DNA of 64,000 nt from Halomonas sp. (GCF_030457605.1 NZ_JAKDUR010000004.1:46703-110702), one strand, 5' to 3'; shown: positions 52,677 through 63,002, counted from the first letter of the stretch. Notes: generated by a model not told the origin, from the sequence alone. Numbers and translations are program-made.

Positions 52677-53615
52677 TCAAAGCCGTGATTTTTCGACCAG
52701 CATCAGCACATTATCCAGCGCCCGGGGAGATAATGTATCCACCCAGTGCAAGTCATTCCAGCGCCTTAGCCACGTCAGTTGACGCTTGGCCAGCTGGCGT
52801 GTGGCAATAATGCCGCGCGCCAGCAGGGCCTGCCGGTCAAACCCGCCTTCCAGATATTCCCATACCTGACGATAGCCCACGCTTTTCATCGACGGCAGAT
52901 CAGCGTTCAGGTCACTACGCTTTTTGAGGGCGGCAACCTCATCAATCAACCCCTCGTCGAGCATGGCGCCAAAACGCAGGGCAATACGCTCGTGCAGCAC
53001 CGAGCGCTCGGCAGGCGCAAGGGCTATGGACAACACCTGCCAGGGAAAGGTTTCCGACTGCTGTTCCGCCCAGAGGTCGGTCAACGTGCGCCCGCTGGCT
53101 TCAAACACCTCAAGCGCGCGCAAAATGCGCTGGGGGTCGTTGGGGTGAATGCGCTGCGCCGATACGGCATCTACTTCGGCAAGGCGGTGATGCAGGGCCG
53201 AAAGCCCCTCTTGTGCCTGCTGCTCCTGCAACTGCGCACGGATAACCGGATTGGATGCCGGCAGGTTGGCCACGCCGTCAATCAGCTGCTTGTAATACAG
53301 CATGGTGCCCCCGGTCAGCAGCGGCGTTTTGCCCCGCGCGGTAATCTCGCGCATCTGCTCAAGCGCATCGTGGCGAAAATCCGCCGCCGAATAGGGGTCG
53401 GCCGGATCACGAATATCGATCAAACGATGCGGTGCCCGAGCCAGCTCATCGGCACCGGGCTTGGCGCTACCGATGTCCAGCCCGCGGTACACCATCGCCG
53501 AATCCACGCTGATGATTTCACACCCCAGACGCTCGTGTAGCGCGATCGCCGCGTCGGTTTTACCGGCGGCGGTGGGGCCCATTAAAAAAATCGCCGGCGG
53601 GCGTGAGTCGGTCAT
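52677..53615 (-). CDS. miaA: tRNA dimethylallyltransferase
   Basis: Adds the isopentenyl group to A37 of tRNAs reading UNN codons. From ATG 53615 (MTDSRPPAIFLMGPTAAGKTD) it has 312 residues. The P-loop is GPTAAGKT, followed by EIISVDSAMVYRGLDIGSAKP and PHRLIDIRDP. The frame is open to 53657 in a repeat-rich stretch and is not credible there. AAGGAG lies upstream. Confidence 0.97.
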   Translation of the reverse strand: MTDSRPPAIFLMGPTAAGKTDAAIALHERLGCEIISVDSAMVYRGLDIGSAKPGADELARAPHRLIDIRDPADPYSAADFRHDALEQMREITARGKTPLLTGGTMLYYKQLIDGVANLPASNPVIRAQLQEQQAQEGLSALHHRLAEVDAVSAQRIHPNDPQRILRALEVFEASGRTLTDLWAEQQSETFPWQVLSIALAPAERSVLHERIALRFGAMLDEGLIDEVAALKKRSDLNADLPSMKSVGYRQVWEYLEGGFDRQALLARGIIATRQLAKRQLTWLRRWNDLHWVDTLSPRALDNVLMLVEKSRL

Positions 53616-53649
53616 GGGCTGGGCTTGCTCCTTGTGGTAAAGCGCACTA

Positions 53650-53711
53650 CTGGCCATTTATGGCCGCTTGTGGCCGTTTTATTGGCCGCTTATTGGCCGC
53701 TTATTGGCCGC
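53650..53711. repeat. GGCCGCTTATT tandem repeats at the mutL-miaA junction
   Basis: The gap between the mutL stop and miaA holds five imperfect copies of a TGGCCG-centred unit of about 11 bases, the last three being near-identical TTGGCCGCTTA copies. The final copy overlaps the mutL stop codon, so each full unit repeats a potential TAA in that frame. Confidence 0.8.
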
Positions 53712-55626
53712 GCAAGAATAAACGATCCAGCGCCTGCATGCTCATTTGCGTCCAGGTCGGGCGGCCGTGATTGCACTGGTCGCTGCGCTCGGTGCGCTCC
53801 ATGTCGCGCAGCAGGGCGTTCATCTCATCCAGCGTCAGACGCCGGTTGGCACGCACGCTGCCGTGGCAGGCCATGGTGGAAAGCAGCTCGTGTATTCGCG
53901 CCTCCACCTGACGCGTGCGGCCATAGCGCTCAAGCTCCTCAAGCATGCTGCGCACCAGCGCCTCCGGGTCAGCGGTGGCCAAAAGTGCCGGCAGCTGGCG
54001 CACCAGCAGCGTTTCGGGGCCGGCAATATCAAGCGTTACACCCAACTTCTCAATGGCCGCCTGCTCGCTTTCTACCATGGCCACTTCCCGCCGGCTGGCG
54101 GCCAGCGACATGGGCACCAATAGCGGCTGGGCATCAATGCCGGTTTCATCCAGCTGGCGTTTCATGCGCTCATAAACAATACGCTCGTGGGCGGCGTGCA
54201 TATCCACCAAAACCAACCCACGGGCGTTCTGGGCAAGAATAAACACGCCGTGCAGCTGGCCCAGCGCAAACCCCAGCGGCGGGGCTGCCGTGGGGTCGGG
54301 GGCGGCCATTGCGGCCGGCGGCTCGTGCACCGCATGCGCCGATGAAGCCGGCGGCTGTGGTGTAAGCAGCGTGTCTTCGTGATCGGGGTGCAGCGCCTGA
54401 TAGCCCTGCATGAAGCGCCGCACTCGCGCCGCTCCCGGGTGGCGATCCGGCGCCGGAGCAAGCGCCATGCCCTGCTGCTCAAAGCGGCCGCTGGCTGCCG
54501 GCGGCGCATCCAGCGCGGGGAAGGCTCCCGGCTCCATGCCCACGCCGGATGCAGACACGTCAGCGTCGACAGTTTCTTCGTCGGCATTTTCCGCCGGCCG
54601 GGTATCCGCAAGACAGCGATTGAGGCTGGAAAACAGGAAATCATGCACCGTACGCCCGTCACGAAAGCGCACCTCGTGCTTGGTGGGGTGAACGTTGACG
54701 TCCACCACGTCAGGATCGACGTCCAGATACAACACGAACACCGGATGCCGGCCGTTATACAGCACATCACGATAAGCCTGACGCACCGCATGAGCTACCA
54801 GCCGATCGCGCACTACCCGCCCATTGACGAAGAAATACTGCTGGTCTGCCTGCCCCCGTGAGTGCGTGGGCAGCCCCACCCAGCCCGAGAGTCGCAGCTC
54901 GCCCACCTGACGCTCGATATAGCGGGCATGCTCGATAAACGTCTTGCCCAACAGCGCTGCAATGCGCCGCTCCCGGGAAGCGGGTGTGTCTCCCGGTGGC
55001 AACTGATGCACGGTTTTCCGGTTGTGGCGCAGCGTCCAGGCAATGTCATAGCGCGACAGCGCTTGCCGACGAAACGCCTCTTCAATATGGGCAAATTCGG
55101 TTTTCTCGGTCCGCAGGAACTTGCGCCGCGCGGGCGTGTTGAAAAACAGGTCGCGCACTTCAACGCTGGTACCTCGCGGATGCGGTGCCGGCGCTACCCG
55201 GGCTTCCATCCCGCGCCCTTCGGCCATCACGCGAAACCCTTCGCGCGGGTCATCAAGGGCGTTGGAGGTCAGCGCCAACCGGGAAACCGAGCTGATCGAG
55301 GCCAGCGCTTCACCACGAAACCCGAGCGTGTTGACGCCCTCCAGGTCGTCGAGGTTTTCAATCTTGCTGGTGGCATGCCGAGACAGCGCCAGCGGCAGGT
55401 CGGCCTCGCCGATACCCACACCGTCGTCACGCACCCTGATCAGGCGCGCACCGCCCTGCTCCACCTCGACTTCGATACGCCGGCTGGCCGCATCAATGGC
55501 GTTTTCGATCAGCTCCTTGGCCACCGCGGCCGGGCGTTCGACCACTTCACCGGCGGCAATCTGGTTGGCCAGTCGCGGATCGAGCACATGGATTTTCGGC
55601 GTTACTGCAGCGTTGGTCTCCAACAT
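53701..55626 (-). CDS. mutL: DNA mismatch repair protein MutL, endonuclease type
   Basis: Links MutS mismatch recognition to strand cutting, 641 residues. The N-terminal GHKL ATPase shows [18 protein letters not shown] and [12 protein letters not shown]. The C-terminal domain has the metal-binding endonuclease motif [12 protein letters not shown] at residues 475-486 and CNHGRP near 617, so this MutL should nick DNA itself, as in Pseudomonas, unlike E. coli MutL, which relies on MutH. AGGAGG precedes the ATG at 4 bases. Confidence 0.97.
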   Translation of the reverse strand: MLETNAAVTPKIHVLDPRLANQIAAGEVVERPAAVAKELIENAIDAASRRIEVEVEQGGARLIRVRDDGVGIGEADLPLALSRHATSKIENLDDLEGVNTLGFRGEALASISSVSRLALTSNALDDPREGFRVMAEGRGMEARVAPAPHPRGTSVEVRDLFFNTPARRKFLRTEKTEFAHIEEAFRRQALSRYDIAWTLRHNRKTVHQLPPGDTPASRERRIAALLGKTFIEHARYIERQVGELRLSGWVGLPTHSRGQADQQYFFVNGRVVRDRLVAHAVRQAYRDVLYNGRHPVFVLYLDVDPDVVDVNVHPTKHEVRFRDGRTVHDFLFSSLNRCLADTRPAENADEETVDADVSASGVGMEPGAFPALDAPPAASGRFEQQGMALAPAPDRHPGAARVRRFMQGYQALHPDHEDTLLTPQPPASSAHAVHEPPAAMAAPDPTAAPPLGFALGQLHGVFILAQNARGLVLVDMHAAHERIVYERMKRQLDETGIDAQPLLVPMSLAASRREVAMVESEQAAIEKLGVTLDIAGPETLLVRQLPALLATADPEALVRSMLEELERYGRTRQVEARIHELLSTMACHGSVRANRRLTLDEMNALLRDMERTERSDQCNHGRPTWTQMSMQALDRLFLRGQ

Positions 55627-55658
55627 GCACCTCCTGATCTACCTTGCTCTACATGTCC

Positions 55659-57113
55659 TCAGGAGCTGGGGATTCGCAGCACCTGCCCCACCCGGATCAC
55701 ATCACCGTTCAAATCGTTGGCACGGCGCAGCCGGCTGACGGCAATACCGTGATGCGAAGCGATGGACGACAGCGTATCGCCCGAGCGAATACGGTACTCG
55801 TTGCGGTTGGGGCTATTCTGATGATCACGCTGCCAGGCCAACAGGCTGGCCGGCGGCGGATGCCGCTCGAAATGTTTGCGAATACCGCTGAATACGGCCT
55901 TGGCCAGACTTTCCTGATGCGACGGCGTGCCCAGCCGCTTCTCTTCGGTGGGGTTGGAAATAAATCCGGTCTCCACCAGCAGCGACGGAATATCCGGCGA
56001 CTTCAGCACCACAAAGCCGGCCTGCTCGACCCGCGACTTGTGTAGATGGTTGATCTGCGACAGCTGGTCGAGCACCTGCCCGCCAATGGTCAGCGAGTCG
56101 TTGAGCGTGGCGGTCATGGTCAGATCCAGCAACACCCCGCGCAGCACCTGGTCCTTGTCGCGCAGGGAAAGGCTGCCGTCAACGCCGCCGATCAGGTCCG
56201 CCCGGTTTTCGCTATCGGCCAGCCATTGAGCGGTTTCCGAGGTGGCGCCGCGCTGGGACAATGCGTATACCGAGCTGCCCTTGGGCCTCGGGCTGTTAAA
56301 CGCATCGGCGTGGATGGAGACAAAGAAATCGACCTTTTGCTCCCGGGCCAACTGAGTGCGCTGGCGCAGCCCCACATAGTAGTCGCCGTCACGGATCAGC
56401 ACGGCCTTGAAGCCTTCAGTGGCGTTGATCCGCGCGGCCAGACGCTGGCTGATCTCAAGCACCACGTCCTTTTCCCGGGTGCCGCCGGGCCCGATAGCCC
56501 CGGAATCCTCGCCGCCATGACCGGCATCCACCGCAATGATGATGTCGCGCCGAGGATGCGGCTCGGCCTTTTTCGCCACTGGCGTAGTCTCTTCGGTTTC
56601 GCCCAGCGCCTTGGCCTTGGTGCTGGCGCGTTCGGCAGCAATTTCCTGCTCGCGGATCATTGACTCAATCGGATCGATGGGGTTTTCTACCGCGCTTTCA
56701 CCGGGGTATTCCAGATCCACCACCAGTCGGTGGCCGTATTGGTCGTTGGGTTTCAGGGTAAAATGCCGCGGTTCAATCTGGCGGTTAAGCTCAAGCACCA
56801 CGCGTAGGTCATCACCTTCGCGCACGCCGGTGCGCACCTCGGAAATCGCGCTGCCTTCAAGTGGCAACTGACTGGCGTCGGCATCCAGTTTGCTATCGGC
56901 CAGATCAATCACCAGCCTTGAGGGCGAATCCAGCGAAAACACCTTGGCCTGAGCCGGCGAGGACAGGTCAAACACCAACCGCGCGTGGTCGGGCGCGGCC
57001 CACAGGCGCATGCTGTCTACGGTGGCTGCCTGGGCCACGCCGCTCAAACACAACGCTGCGCCTACCAGCAGCCCGGCCAGTTCGGATACCCAACGCTGCG
57101 CACCGCTGCTCAT
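55659..57113 (-). CDS. amiB: N-acetylmuramoyl-L-alanine amidase with AMIN and LysM domains
   Basis: Periplasmic zinc amidase that splits the septal wall during division, 484 residues. A signal peptide (about 1-34) is followed by an AMIN domain (about 35-140), Amidase_3 (about 190-410, zinc ligands in VDAGHGGEDSGA and LLVETGFISN) and one LysM at the C terminus (YRIRSGDTLSSIA). The ATG 57113 overlaps the tsaE stop (ATGA), confirming the start. E. coli AmiB carries more than one LysM; here only one is clear. Confidence 0.95.
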   Translation of the reverse strand: MSSGAQRWVSELAGLLVGAALCLSGVAQAATVDSMRLWAAPDHARLVFDLSSPAQAKVFSLDSPSRLVIDLADSKLDADASQLPLEGSAISEVRTGVREGDDLRVVLELNRQIEPRHFTLKPNDQYGHRLVVDLEYPGESAVENPIDPIESMIREQEIAAERASTKAKALGETEETTPVAKKAEPHPRRDIIIAVDAGHGGEDSGAIGPGGTREKDVVLEISQRLAARINATEGFKAVLIRDGDYYVGLRQRTQLAREQKVDFFVSIHADAFNSPRPKGSSVYALSQRGATSETAQWLADSENRADLIGGVDGSLSLRDKDQVLRGVLLDLTMTATLNDSLTIGGQVLDQLSQINHLHKSRVEQAGFVVLKSPDIPSLLVETGFISNPTEEKRLGTPSHQESLAKAVFSGIRKHFERHPPPASLLAWQRDHQNSPNRNEYRIRSGDTLSSIASHHGIAVSRLRRANDLNGDVIRVGQVLRIPSS

Positions 57114-57613
57114 GGGCGCTCCTGCGAGTCTGCCCGCATGTCTTTCCGGCCCTTTTCCTGCCACTCCTGCAATGTGGCAAGACAGTCAGCACCTCGTGGC
57201 GTTTGGCTTTCAAGCGTGGCTCGCCGGCCATCTTTGTCAATATCCAGCGTAACGTTGACATCCGCCGGCGGCAGCCAGCCGCTACCTCGACTGGGCCATT
57301 CGATCACGCATAACGCGTCGTCGGCGAGCACGTCGCGCCCGCCAATAAATTCAAGCTCTTCAGGGTCGCCCAGACGGTACAGATCAAGATGGTAAATACG
57401 CTGGCCCGCAAGCTCATAAGGCTCGACCAGCGTATAGGTAGGGCTTTTCACCGCGCCATGATAGCCGTACGCGCGCAGCACTCCGCGAGTCAGCGTGGTT
57501 TTCCCCGCGCCAAGATCGCCGTGTAGATAGAGACGCCCGCGGCCTTGAAATAGTCGGCCAAGCGTTTCGCCAAACGCAACGTGCGCCTTCTCGTCGGGGA
57601 GTGTCACCTGCAT
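57110..57613 (-). CDS. tsaE: tRNA threonylcarbamoyladenosine ATPase TsaE
   Basis: ATPase needed with TsaB, TsaD and TsaC for the t6A modification at position 37 of ANN-reading tRNAs. The 167 residues carry the P-loop LGAGKTTLTRGVLRA near residue 40, followed by VKSPTYTLVEPYE and HLDLYRLGDPEEL. It overlaps amiB by 4 bases and lies 42 bases after nnr. Confidence 0.96.
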   Translation of the reverse strand: MQVTLPDEKAHVAFGETLGRLFQGRGRLYLHGDLGAGKTTLTRGVLRAYGYHGAVKSPTYTLVEPYELAGQRIYHLDLYRLGDPEELEFIGGRDVLADDALCVIEWPSRGSGWLPPADVNVTLDIDKDGRRATLESQTPRGADCLATLQEWQEKGRKDMRADSQERP

Positions 57614-57655
57614 GTGGGCTATTACCTTAGATTGCGGGAATTACGAATGATCGGG

Positions 57656-59149
57656 TCAGGGGTTGATCAGTCGGCGCGCATAGGATGCCAGATCACCGGC
57701 CAGCAGACCACGTTCACCGTGCTCATCGGCGGCAAGATCCGCCGCCAGGGCATGTACCAGCGTGCCCAGCCAGACGCTCTGGTCGCTTACACCCTGCTGG
57801 CCGAGCAGCGCGCCCAGCATGCCGCTCAGCGCATCACCCATACCGCCGCTGGCCATACCGGGGTTGCCGTAGGGGCATACCGCAAGCCCGTGCGGCCCCG
57901 CCATCAGGCTGCCGGCTCCCTTGAGGATGACGCGGCCGCCGCGCTGCTGCCTGAGCGCCTCTGCCGCAGCCGGGCGGTCGGCCTCCACTTCAGCAACGCT
58001 TACGCCCAGAAGCCTGGCCGCTTCGCCGGGATGCGGCGTCAGCACCCAGTTATCGCGGCGCTCATCAGTAAACCGGCTGGCCAGCAGATTGAGCGCGTCG
58101 GCGTCGAGCACCAGCGGTTTGTCGCTGCCAAGCGCGGCGGCAAGCATCGCCTGCCCCCAGGCGCCCTGACCCAACCCCGGCCCGACGACGATGGCATCGC
58201 ACCGGGACACATACGGGGCAACGTCAGCGCCGCCGCGCACACCGTGGACCATTACTTCGGGGCAGCGGGTCAGGCTGGCGCTGACGTGTTCCGGCGCCGT
58301 CACCAGGCTGACCTTGCCTGCCCCCAGTCGTGCTGCGGCCTGCGAAGCAATAAGCGCTGCCCCACCGAAGCCCGGCGCGCCGCCCAGTATCAGCACGTGC
58401 CCCATATTGCCCTTGTGCGCGGTACGCCGGCGCGGCACAAACGCTTCGGCCAGCAGCTCCTCATGCAGCCGAAAAGCGCGCGGCACAATATCAAAAAATG
58501 CCTGCGCTTTAACGCCCAGCGGGCGGAAATCCACCTCGCCCACGTAATCCGGCGCCCGGCCGGTATAAAGCCCCAGCTTATCGCCGATAAACGTCACCGT
58601 GGCATCCGCATGCACGGCACAGCCCAACACGGCACCGGTATCAGCGGCCAGCCCGGAGGGGATATCCACCGCGAGCACCGGCAGCCCGGCGTTATTGACG
58701 GCGTTAATCACCTGGGAGTAGGCGCCTTTTACCTCGCCTTTCAGGCCAGTACCCAGAAGCGCATCCACCACCACTTCGCCGGTAAACGTGATCGCCTCAT
58801 GCCACACCGCAAAGCTCACGCCCGCTTCGCTTGCCAACGCAGCCGCCCGGGCGGCATCACCGCTCAGCGCATCAACCGGCTTGACGCTAATGCGCTGCAC
58901 TTTCATGCCGGCCTGAGCGGCAAGAGCGGCCAGTACATGACCATCGCCACCGTTATTGCCGCTGCCACACAGCACGCTCAAACTGCGCGCCTGAGGCCAG
59001 CGGGTACGCACACTGTGCCAGGCGCTGGACGCAGCGCGCTGCATCAGAGCGAAACCATCGACGCCACCGGCGATGGTGCGCCGGTCAAGTTCGCCCACCT
59101 GCCGCGCCGTGTAAAGCGGGCGCAAGGATGCTGTATTCACAAGGCTCAC
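57656..59149 (-). CDS. nnr: Bifunctional NAD(P)H-hydrate epimerase/dehydratase
   Basis: Repairs hydrated NADH/NADPH: the N-terminal YjeF_N domain (about 1-215, with VLCGSGNNGGDGHVLAALA) is the epimerase and the C-terminal carbohydrate-kinase-like domain (with LTPHPGEAARLLG and GMASGGMGDALSGMLGAL) the ADP-dependent dehydratase. I prefer the GTG at 59149 (AGGA 6 bases upstream), giving 497 residues; another GTG at 59164 is in frame but that ribosome site would lie inside it. It is divergent from queG. Confidence 0.93.
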   Translation of the reverse strand: MSLVNTASLRPLYTARQVGELDRRTIAGGVDGFALMQRAASSAWHSVRTRWPQARSLSVLCGSGNNGGDGHVLAALAAQAGMKVQRISVKPVDALSGDAARAAALASEAGVSFAVWHEAITFTGEVVVDALLGTGLKGEVKGAYSQVINAVNNAGLPVLAVDIPSGLAADTGAVLGCAVHADATVTFIGDKLGLYTGRAPDYVGEVDFRPLGVKAQAFFDIVPRAFRLHEELLAEAFVPRRRTAHKGNMGHVLILGGAPGFGGAALIASQAAARLGAGKVSLVTAPEHVSASLTRCPEVMVHGVRGGADVAPYVSRCDAIVVGPGLGQGAWGQAMLAAALGSDKPLVLDADALNLLASRFTDERRDNWVLTPHPGEAARLLGVSVAEVEADRPAAAEALRQQRGGRVILKGAGSLMAGPHGLAVCPYGNPGMASGGMGDALSGMLGALLGQQGVSDQSVWLGTLVHALAADLAADEHGERGLLAGDLASYARRLINP

Positions 59150-59238
59150 GGGATTTCCTTTCACATGTCGTTCGAATGAATCGCGTATCGGTTCGGCTAT
59201 GCGTTAGCATAGCGCCAAAGTCTGACCGTTGACCCCTT

Positions 59239-60366
59239 ATGTCCGCTACCGTTCCCCCCAGCCCTTCTCACACTGCCTCACTTTCCGCCGCCGAGCTGGC
59301 CTCGCTGGCCGACGATATCAAAGCCTGGGGTGACGAGCTGGGTTTTCAGCAGGTCGGGATTACCGATACGGAGCTTGCCGATCACGAAGCCCACCTGGAT
59401 GCCTGGCTGGAAAAAGGTTATCACGGCGAAATGGGCTTTATGGCCAGGCATGGCACCAAGCGCACCCGCCCCGACGAGCTTGAACCCGGCACTATTCGGG
59501 TGATCAGCGTGCGCATGGATTATCTGCCCGCCGAGATGGAAAGCGTTGCGGTGCTGAACCAGCCCGAGCGCGCCTACGTATCGCGCTACGCGCTGGGGCG
59601 CGACTACCACAAGCTGATGCGCAAACGCCTCGCCGCGCTGGCCAAGCGTATTCAAGCGCAGGTCGGACCGTTTGGCTATCGCGCCTTTGTGGATTCCGCC
59701 CCGGTCATGGAGCGGGCGCTTGCACAAAAGGCCGGTCTTGGCTGGTTCGGCAAGAACTCCATGATGTTGAACCCCAAGGCCGGCTCGCTGTTTTTCCTCG
59801 GCGAGCTCTACACCGACCTGCCGCTGCCCGTGGACGCACCCTTTGAGCGCGATCACTGCGGCAGCTGCAACTCCTGCCAGACAGCCTGCCCCACCGGCGC
59901 CATCGTCGACGACAAGGTGGTGGATGCGCGCAAGTGCATTTCATATCTGACCATCGAGCTACACGACGCGATTCCCGAGCAGTACCGCCGCGCCATGGGC
60001 AACCGCATTTACGGCTGCGACGACTGCCAGCTGTTCTGCCCGTTTACCCGCTTTACCCAGACCACCCGGGAGGCCGATTTTGCCCCGCGTCACGACCTCG
60101 AGCGCGCCGAGCTGCTAACGCTTTTCGGCTGGGGCGAAGGCGAGTTTCTCGATAAGACTGCCGGCAGCGCGATTCGCCGCATCGGCTACGAGCGCTGGTT
60201 GCGCAATATCGCCGTGGCGCTGGGCAACGCTCCTTTCAGCCACGCGGTGGAAGCTGCGCTGATGGCACGGCGCAGCTACCCAAGCGCCCTGGTTCGCGAG
60301 CACGTCGCCTGGGCGCTGGCCGAACAGCGCGACAAGCGCCAACGGCGCATTGCCACCGCCGGCTAA
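59239..60366 (+). CDS. queG: Epoxyqueuosine reductase
   Basis: Cobalamin- and iron-sulfur-dependent last enzyme of queuosine formation on tRNA, 375 residues. Two 4Fe-4S clusters are encoded by CGSCNSCQTACPTGA, ARKCISY and GCDDCQLFCPF. The cobalamin-binding core is in the N-terminal part (RDYHKLMRKRL, FVDSAPVMERALAQKAGLGW). The need for a cobalamin cofactor fits with cobO in this window, an inference only. Confidence 0.97.
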   Translation: MSATVPPSPSHTASLSAAELASLADDIKAWGDELGFQQVGITDTELADHEAHLDAWLEKGYHGEMGFMARHGTKRTRPDELEPGTIRVISVRMDYLPAEMESVAVLNQPERAYVSRYALGRDYHKLMRKRLAALAKRIQAQVGPFGYRAFVDSAPVMERALAQKAGLGWFGKNSMMLNPKAGSLFFLGELYTDLPLPVDAPFERDHCGSCNSCQTACPTGAIVDDKVVDARKCISYLTIELHDAIPEQYRRAMGNRIYGCDDCQLFCPFTRFTQTTREADFAPRHDLERAELLTLFGWGEGEFLDKTAGSAIRRIGYERWLRNIAVALGNAPFSHAVEAALMARRSYPSALVREHVAWALAEQRDKRQRRIATAG

Positions 60367-60392
60367 GCCTTTTGGCCTGACCGGCGTGCGGG

Positions 60393-60986
60393 TTATTCTT
60401 CTTCGCCGTAAGCGTCCTCGGCGTTCACGCCCGTGTGCAAAAACGTGCGCCGGTAATGCTTGAGCTCACCGATGGACTCCTTGATGTCGTCCATCGCCAG
60501 ATGCACATTGCGCTTGTGAAAGCCCTTGGCGGCATCCGGATTCCAGCGTTTGGCCAGCTCTTTGAGCGTCGACACGTCAAGATTGCGGTAGTGGAAAAAG
60601 GCCCACAGTTCGGACATTTCACGCTCCAGAAAGCGCCGATCCTGATGGATGCTGTTGCCGCACATGGGCGAAGTGCCGGGTTCGACGTACTCACGCAAAA
60701 ACGCAAGCGTCTGCGCTTCGGCCTCGGCCGGACTTGTGGTGCTTTCTTTTACACGTTTTACCAGCCCCGATTCGCCGTGGGTTTTCCGGTTCCAGTCGTC
60801 CATCTGCCCAAGCAGGCTATCCGGCTGCTTCACGGCGATCACCGGCCCTTCGGCCACGGTGTTCAGGTCGCTATCGGTGACCAGCGTCGCCACCTCGATG
60901 ATGCGCTCCTTGTTCGGATCGAGCCCGGTCATTTCCAGATCGATCCAGACCAGCAGATCCTTTTGCGGCGTGTGTGCTTCGCTCAT
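60393..60986 (-). CDS. orn: Oligoribonuclease
   Basis: DEDDh 3'-to-5' exonuclease that finishes RNA decay by cutting 2-5-mers, including pGpG from cyclic di-GMP. The 197 residues show exonuclease motif [19 protein letters not shown], motif [17 protein letters not shown] and motif III with [11 protein letters not shown]. It lies back to back with rsgA across about 144 bases. Confidence 0.98.
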   Translation of the reverse strand: MSEAHTPQKDLLVWIDLEMTGLDPNKERIIEVATLVTDSDLNTVAEGPVIAVKQPDSLLGQMDDWNRKTHGESGLVKRVKESTTSPAEAEAQTLAFLREYVEPGTSPMCGNSIHQDRRFLEREMSELWAFFHYRNLDVSTLKELAKRWNPDAAKGFHKRNVHLAMDDIKESIGELKHYRRTFLHTGVNAEDAYGEEE

Positions 60987-61130
60987 GGTGGCTCCTTTGG
61001 CAGCTTTGCGGGGTTATCTTTCCCGCTTCGGCCGCTTCATTATCAATCATGCCGGCAGACGGACTCACCCGCCGGCGCATAACCCGTTACAATACCCACT
61101 CAATGCTATTGTACCGATCATCGGGTGGCC

Positions 61131-62150
61131 ATGAGCAAACGCAAACTGAGCCGTCAGCAGCGCTGGCGAGTAGAAAAGATCCAGGCCGAGCGTGAGAAAC
61201 GCGCCGCCAGACACGACGCCCGGGAGGCCGAGCAGCTGGCCGGCGGTGAATACGGCGCCGAGCAGGCCGGCCGGGTCATCGCCCATTTCGGCCGCAGCCT
61301 GGAGGTACGCAGCCAAAACGGCGCGGCCGTGCGCTGCCATCTGCGCGCCAACCTTGAAGGGCTGGTCACCGGCGATACGGTTATCTGGCGCGAGGGCCAG
61401 GACGGCTCCGGCGTGGTCGTCGCACGAACCGAACGCGCAAGCGTGCTTTCCCGCCCCGATCCCCAGGGCCGGCTCAAGCCCGTGGCCGCCAACGTCGACC
61501 AGATTCTCATCGTGTTTGCCGTTGAACCCACTCCCCACGCCAATCTCATCGACCGCTATCTGATTGCTGCCGAAGCCACCGGCATCGCCCCGGTGCTGGT
61601 GCTCAACAAGGTCGACCTGCTGCCCGACGACGGTGGTGCGCTGGGCCAGCTGCTGGAGCGCTATCAGGCACTGGGCTATCCGGTGGTCAGCACCACCACG
61701 GCCCAGGCCGACGGGCTGACGGCACTTTACCGTCAGCTGGCCGGGCGCACCTCGGTATTTGTCGGCCAAAGCGGCGTGGGCAAATCCTCGCTGATCGACC
61801 AGCTGCTGCCCGATGAAACACTGCGCATCGGGGCGCTGTCACAAGATTCGCGCAAGGGGACCCACACCACCACCACCGCCCGGCTTTATGCCATGCCTGA
61901 CGCCAGCGACGGCGTGTTGATCGACTCCCCCGGCATCCGCGAGTTCGGCCTGACTCACCTGGACGCGCAAACCGTGACCGACGGCTTTATCGAATTTCGC
62001 CCGTTTCTCGGCTATTGCCGCTTTCGTGACTGTCGCCATCAGAGCGAGCCCGGCTGCGCTTTACTTGCCGCCGTGGACGCAGGCAAGATTCATCCAGACC
62101 GTTTTGCCAGCTACCGGCGGATTCTCGCCAGTCTGGAAACGCCAACGTAA
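61131..62150 (+). CDS. rsgA: Ribosome small subunit GTPase RsgA
   Basis: Circularly permuted GTPase that checks late 30S assembly, 339 residues. An OB fold comes first (about 40-110), then the permuted GTPase motifs in order G4 LNKVDLL, G1 GQSGVGKSS and G3 DSPGIREFG, and a zinc site in CRFRDCRHQSEPGC. ATG 61131 is preferred over an in-frame GTG at 61125. A TACAAT box at 61088-61093 may belong to its promoter. rhdA follows after 9 bases. Confidence 0.97.
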   Translation: MSKRKLSRQQRWRVEKIQAEREKRAARHDAREAEQLAGGEYGAEQAGRVIAHFGRSLEVRSQNGAAVRCHLRANLEGLVTGDTVIWREGQDGSGVVVARTERASVLSRPDPQGRLKPVAANVDQILIVFAVEPTPHANLIDRYLIAAEATGIAPVLVLNKVDLLPDDGGALGQLLERYQALGYPVVSTTTAQADGLTALYRQLAGRTSVFVGQSGVGKSSLIDQLLPDETLRIGALSQDSRKGTHTTTTARLYAMPDASDGVLIDSPGIREFGLTHLDAQTVTDGFIEFRPFLGYCRFRDCRHQSEPGCALLAAVDAGKIHPDRFASYRRILASLETPT

Positions 62151-62159
62151 GGAGTGGCC

Positions 62160-63002
62160 ATGAGCACCCAACATCAAAGCTCGGAAGCGAACCTGTTGCC
62201 GCTGATTGTCGAGCCGGAACAGCTTGAAGCGCACCTGGCTGATCCGCAGCTGCTGATCATCGACGTGCCCAAAAATCCCGGCAGTTATGTCCAGGGGCAC
62301 GTACCCGGCGCCATTTTTCTGGAAGGCCGCCGACTGATGCGCGGACAGGCGCCGATTCCCAGCGAAGCGCCGGATACGGAGATGCTCTCGGCCATGTTCA
62401 GCGAGCTGGGGCTGACCCGCGACACCCACGTCGTCGCTTATGACGACGAAGGCGGCGGCTTTGCCGCTCGGCTTTTGTGGACGCTGGACCTGATCGGCCA
62501 TACCCGCTACTCCTACCTGAACGGCGGCATTCACGCCTGGCGCGCGGCGGGTCTTGAGCAAAGTGTCGAACTTACCGCTCCCACGCCGTCCGACTACCGC
62601 GCCGAGATTCTCAACCCTGAAACGCGCATCACCTGCGACGAGATCAAGGACCGTCTCGGTGACAGGGATTTCGCCGTATGGGATGCCCGCTCGCCGGCGG
62701 AATACCACGGCGAAATGGGCCAGAACAAGCATCTGGGCCATATTCCCGGCGCGGTCAATATGGAGTGGACCCACGCCATGGACCCGCAACGTGACTTGCG
62801 CATCCGCGACTACTCCGAGCTGATGACCGAGCTTGAGGCCAGAGGCATTACGCCGGACATGGAAGTCGCCACCCACTGCCAGGGGCACCACCGCAGCGCC
62901 TACACCTGGCTTGTCGGCAAGGCACTGGGCTTTAACATTCGGGGTTACCCTGGTTCCTGGGGCGAATGGGGCAACCGCGACGACACGCCCGTGGAGTCCT
63001 GA
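62160..63002 (+). CDS. rhdA: Thiosulfate sulfurtransferase (rhodanese), RhdA type
   Basis: Two-domain rhodanese of 280 residues. The N-terminal domain is inactive (no Cys in the loop), and the C-terminal domain has the catalytic Cys in THCQGHHRSAYTW. The loop resembles the CQTHHRSG loop of Azotobacter and Pseudomonas RhdA rather than the CGSGVT loop of mercaptopyruvate enzymes. AAGGAG lies 5 bases before the ATG. It is between rsgA and psd; in Pseudomonas motAB also lies here (from memory). Confidence 0.92.
   Translation: MSTQHQSSEANLLPLIVEPEQLEAHLADPQLLIIDVPKNPGSYVQGHVPGAIFLEGRRLMRGQAPIPSEAPDTEMLSAMFSELGLTRDTHVVAYDDEGGGFAARLLWTLDLIGHTRYSYLNGGIHAWRAAGLEQSVELTAPTPSDYRAEILNPETRITCDEIKDRLGDRDFAVWDARSPAEYHGEMGQNKHLGHIPGAVNMEWTHAMDPQRDLRIRDYSELMTELEARGITPDMEVATHCQGHHRSAYTWLVGKALGFNIRGYPGSWGEWGNRDDTPVES

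Noticed and set aside
57581..59179. A 532-codon open frame on the plus strand opposite nnr and the end of tsaE
   Set aside because: It is antisense to a gene with clear family motifs; its product is rich in Arg, His, Gln and Ala with no domain, typical of a high-GC shadow frame.
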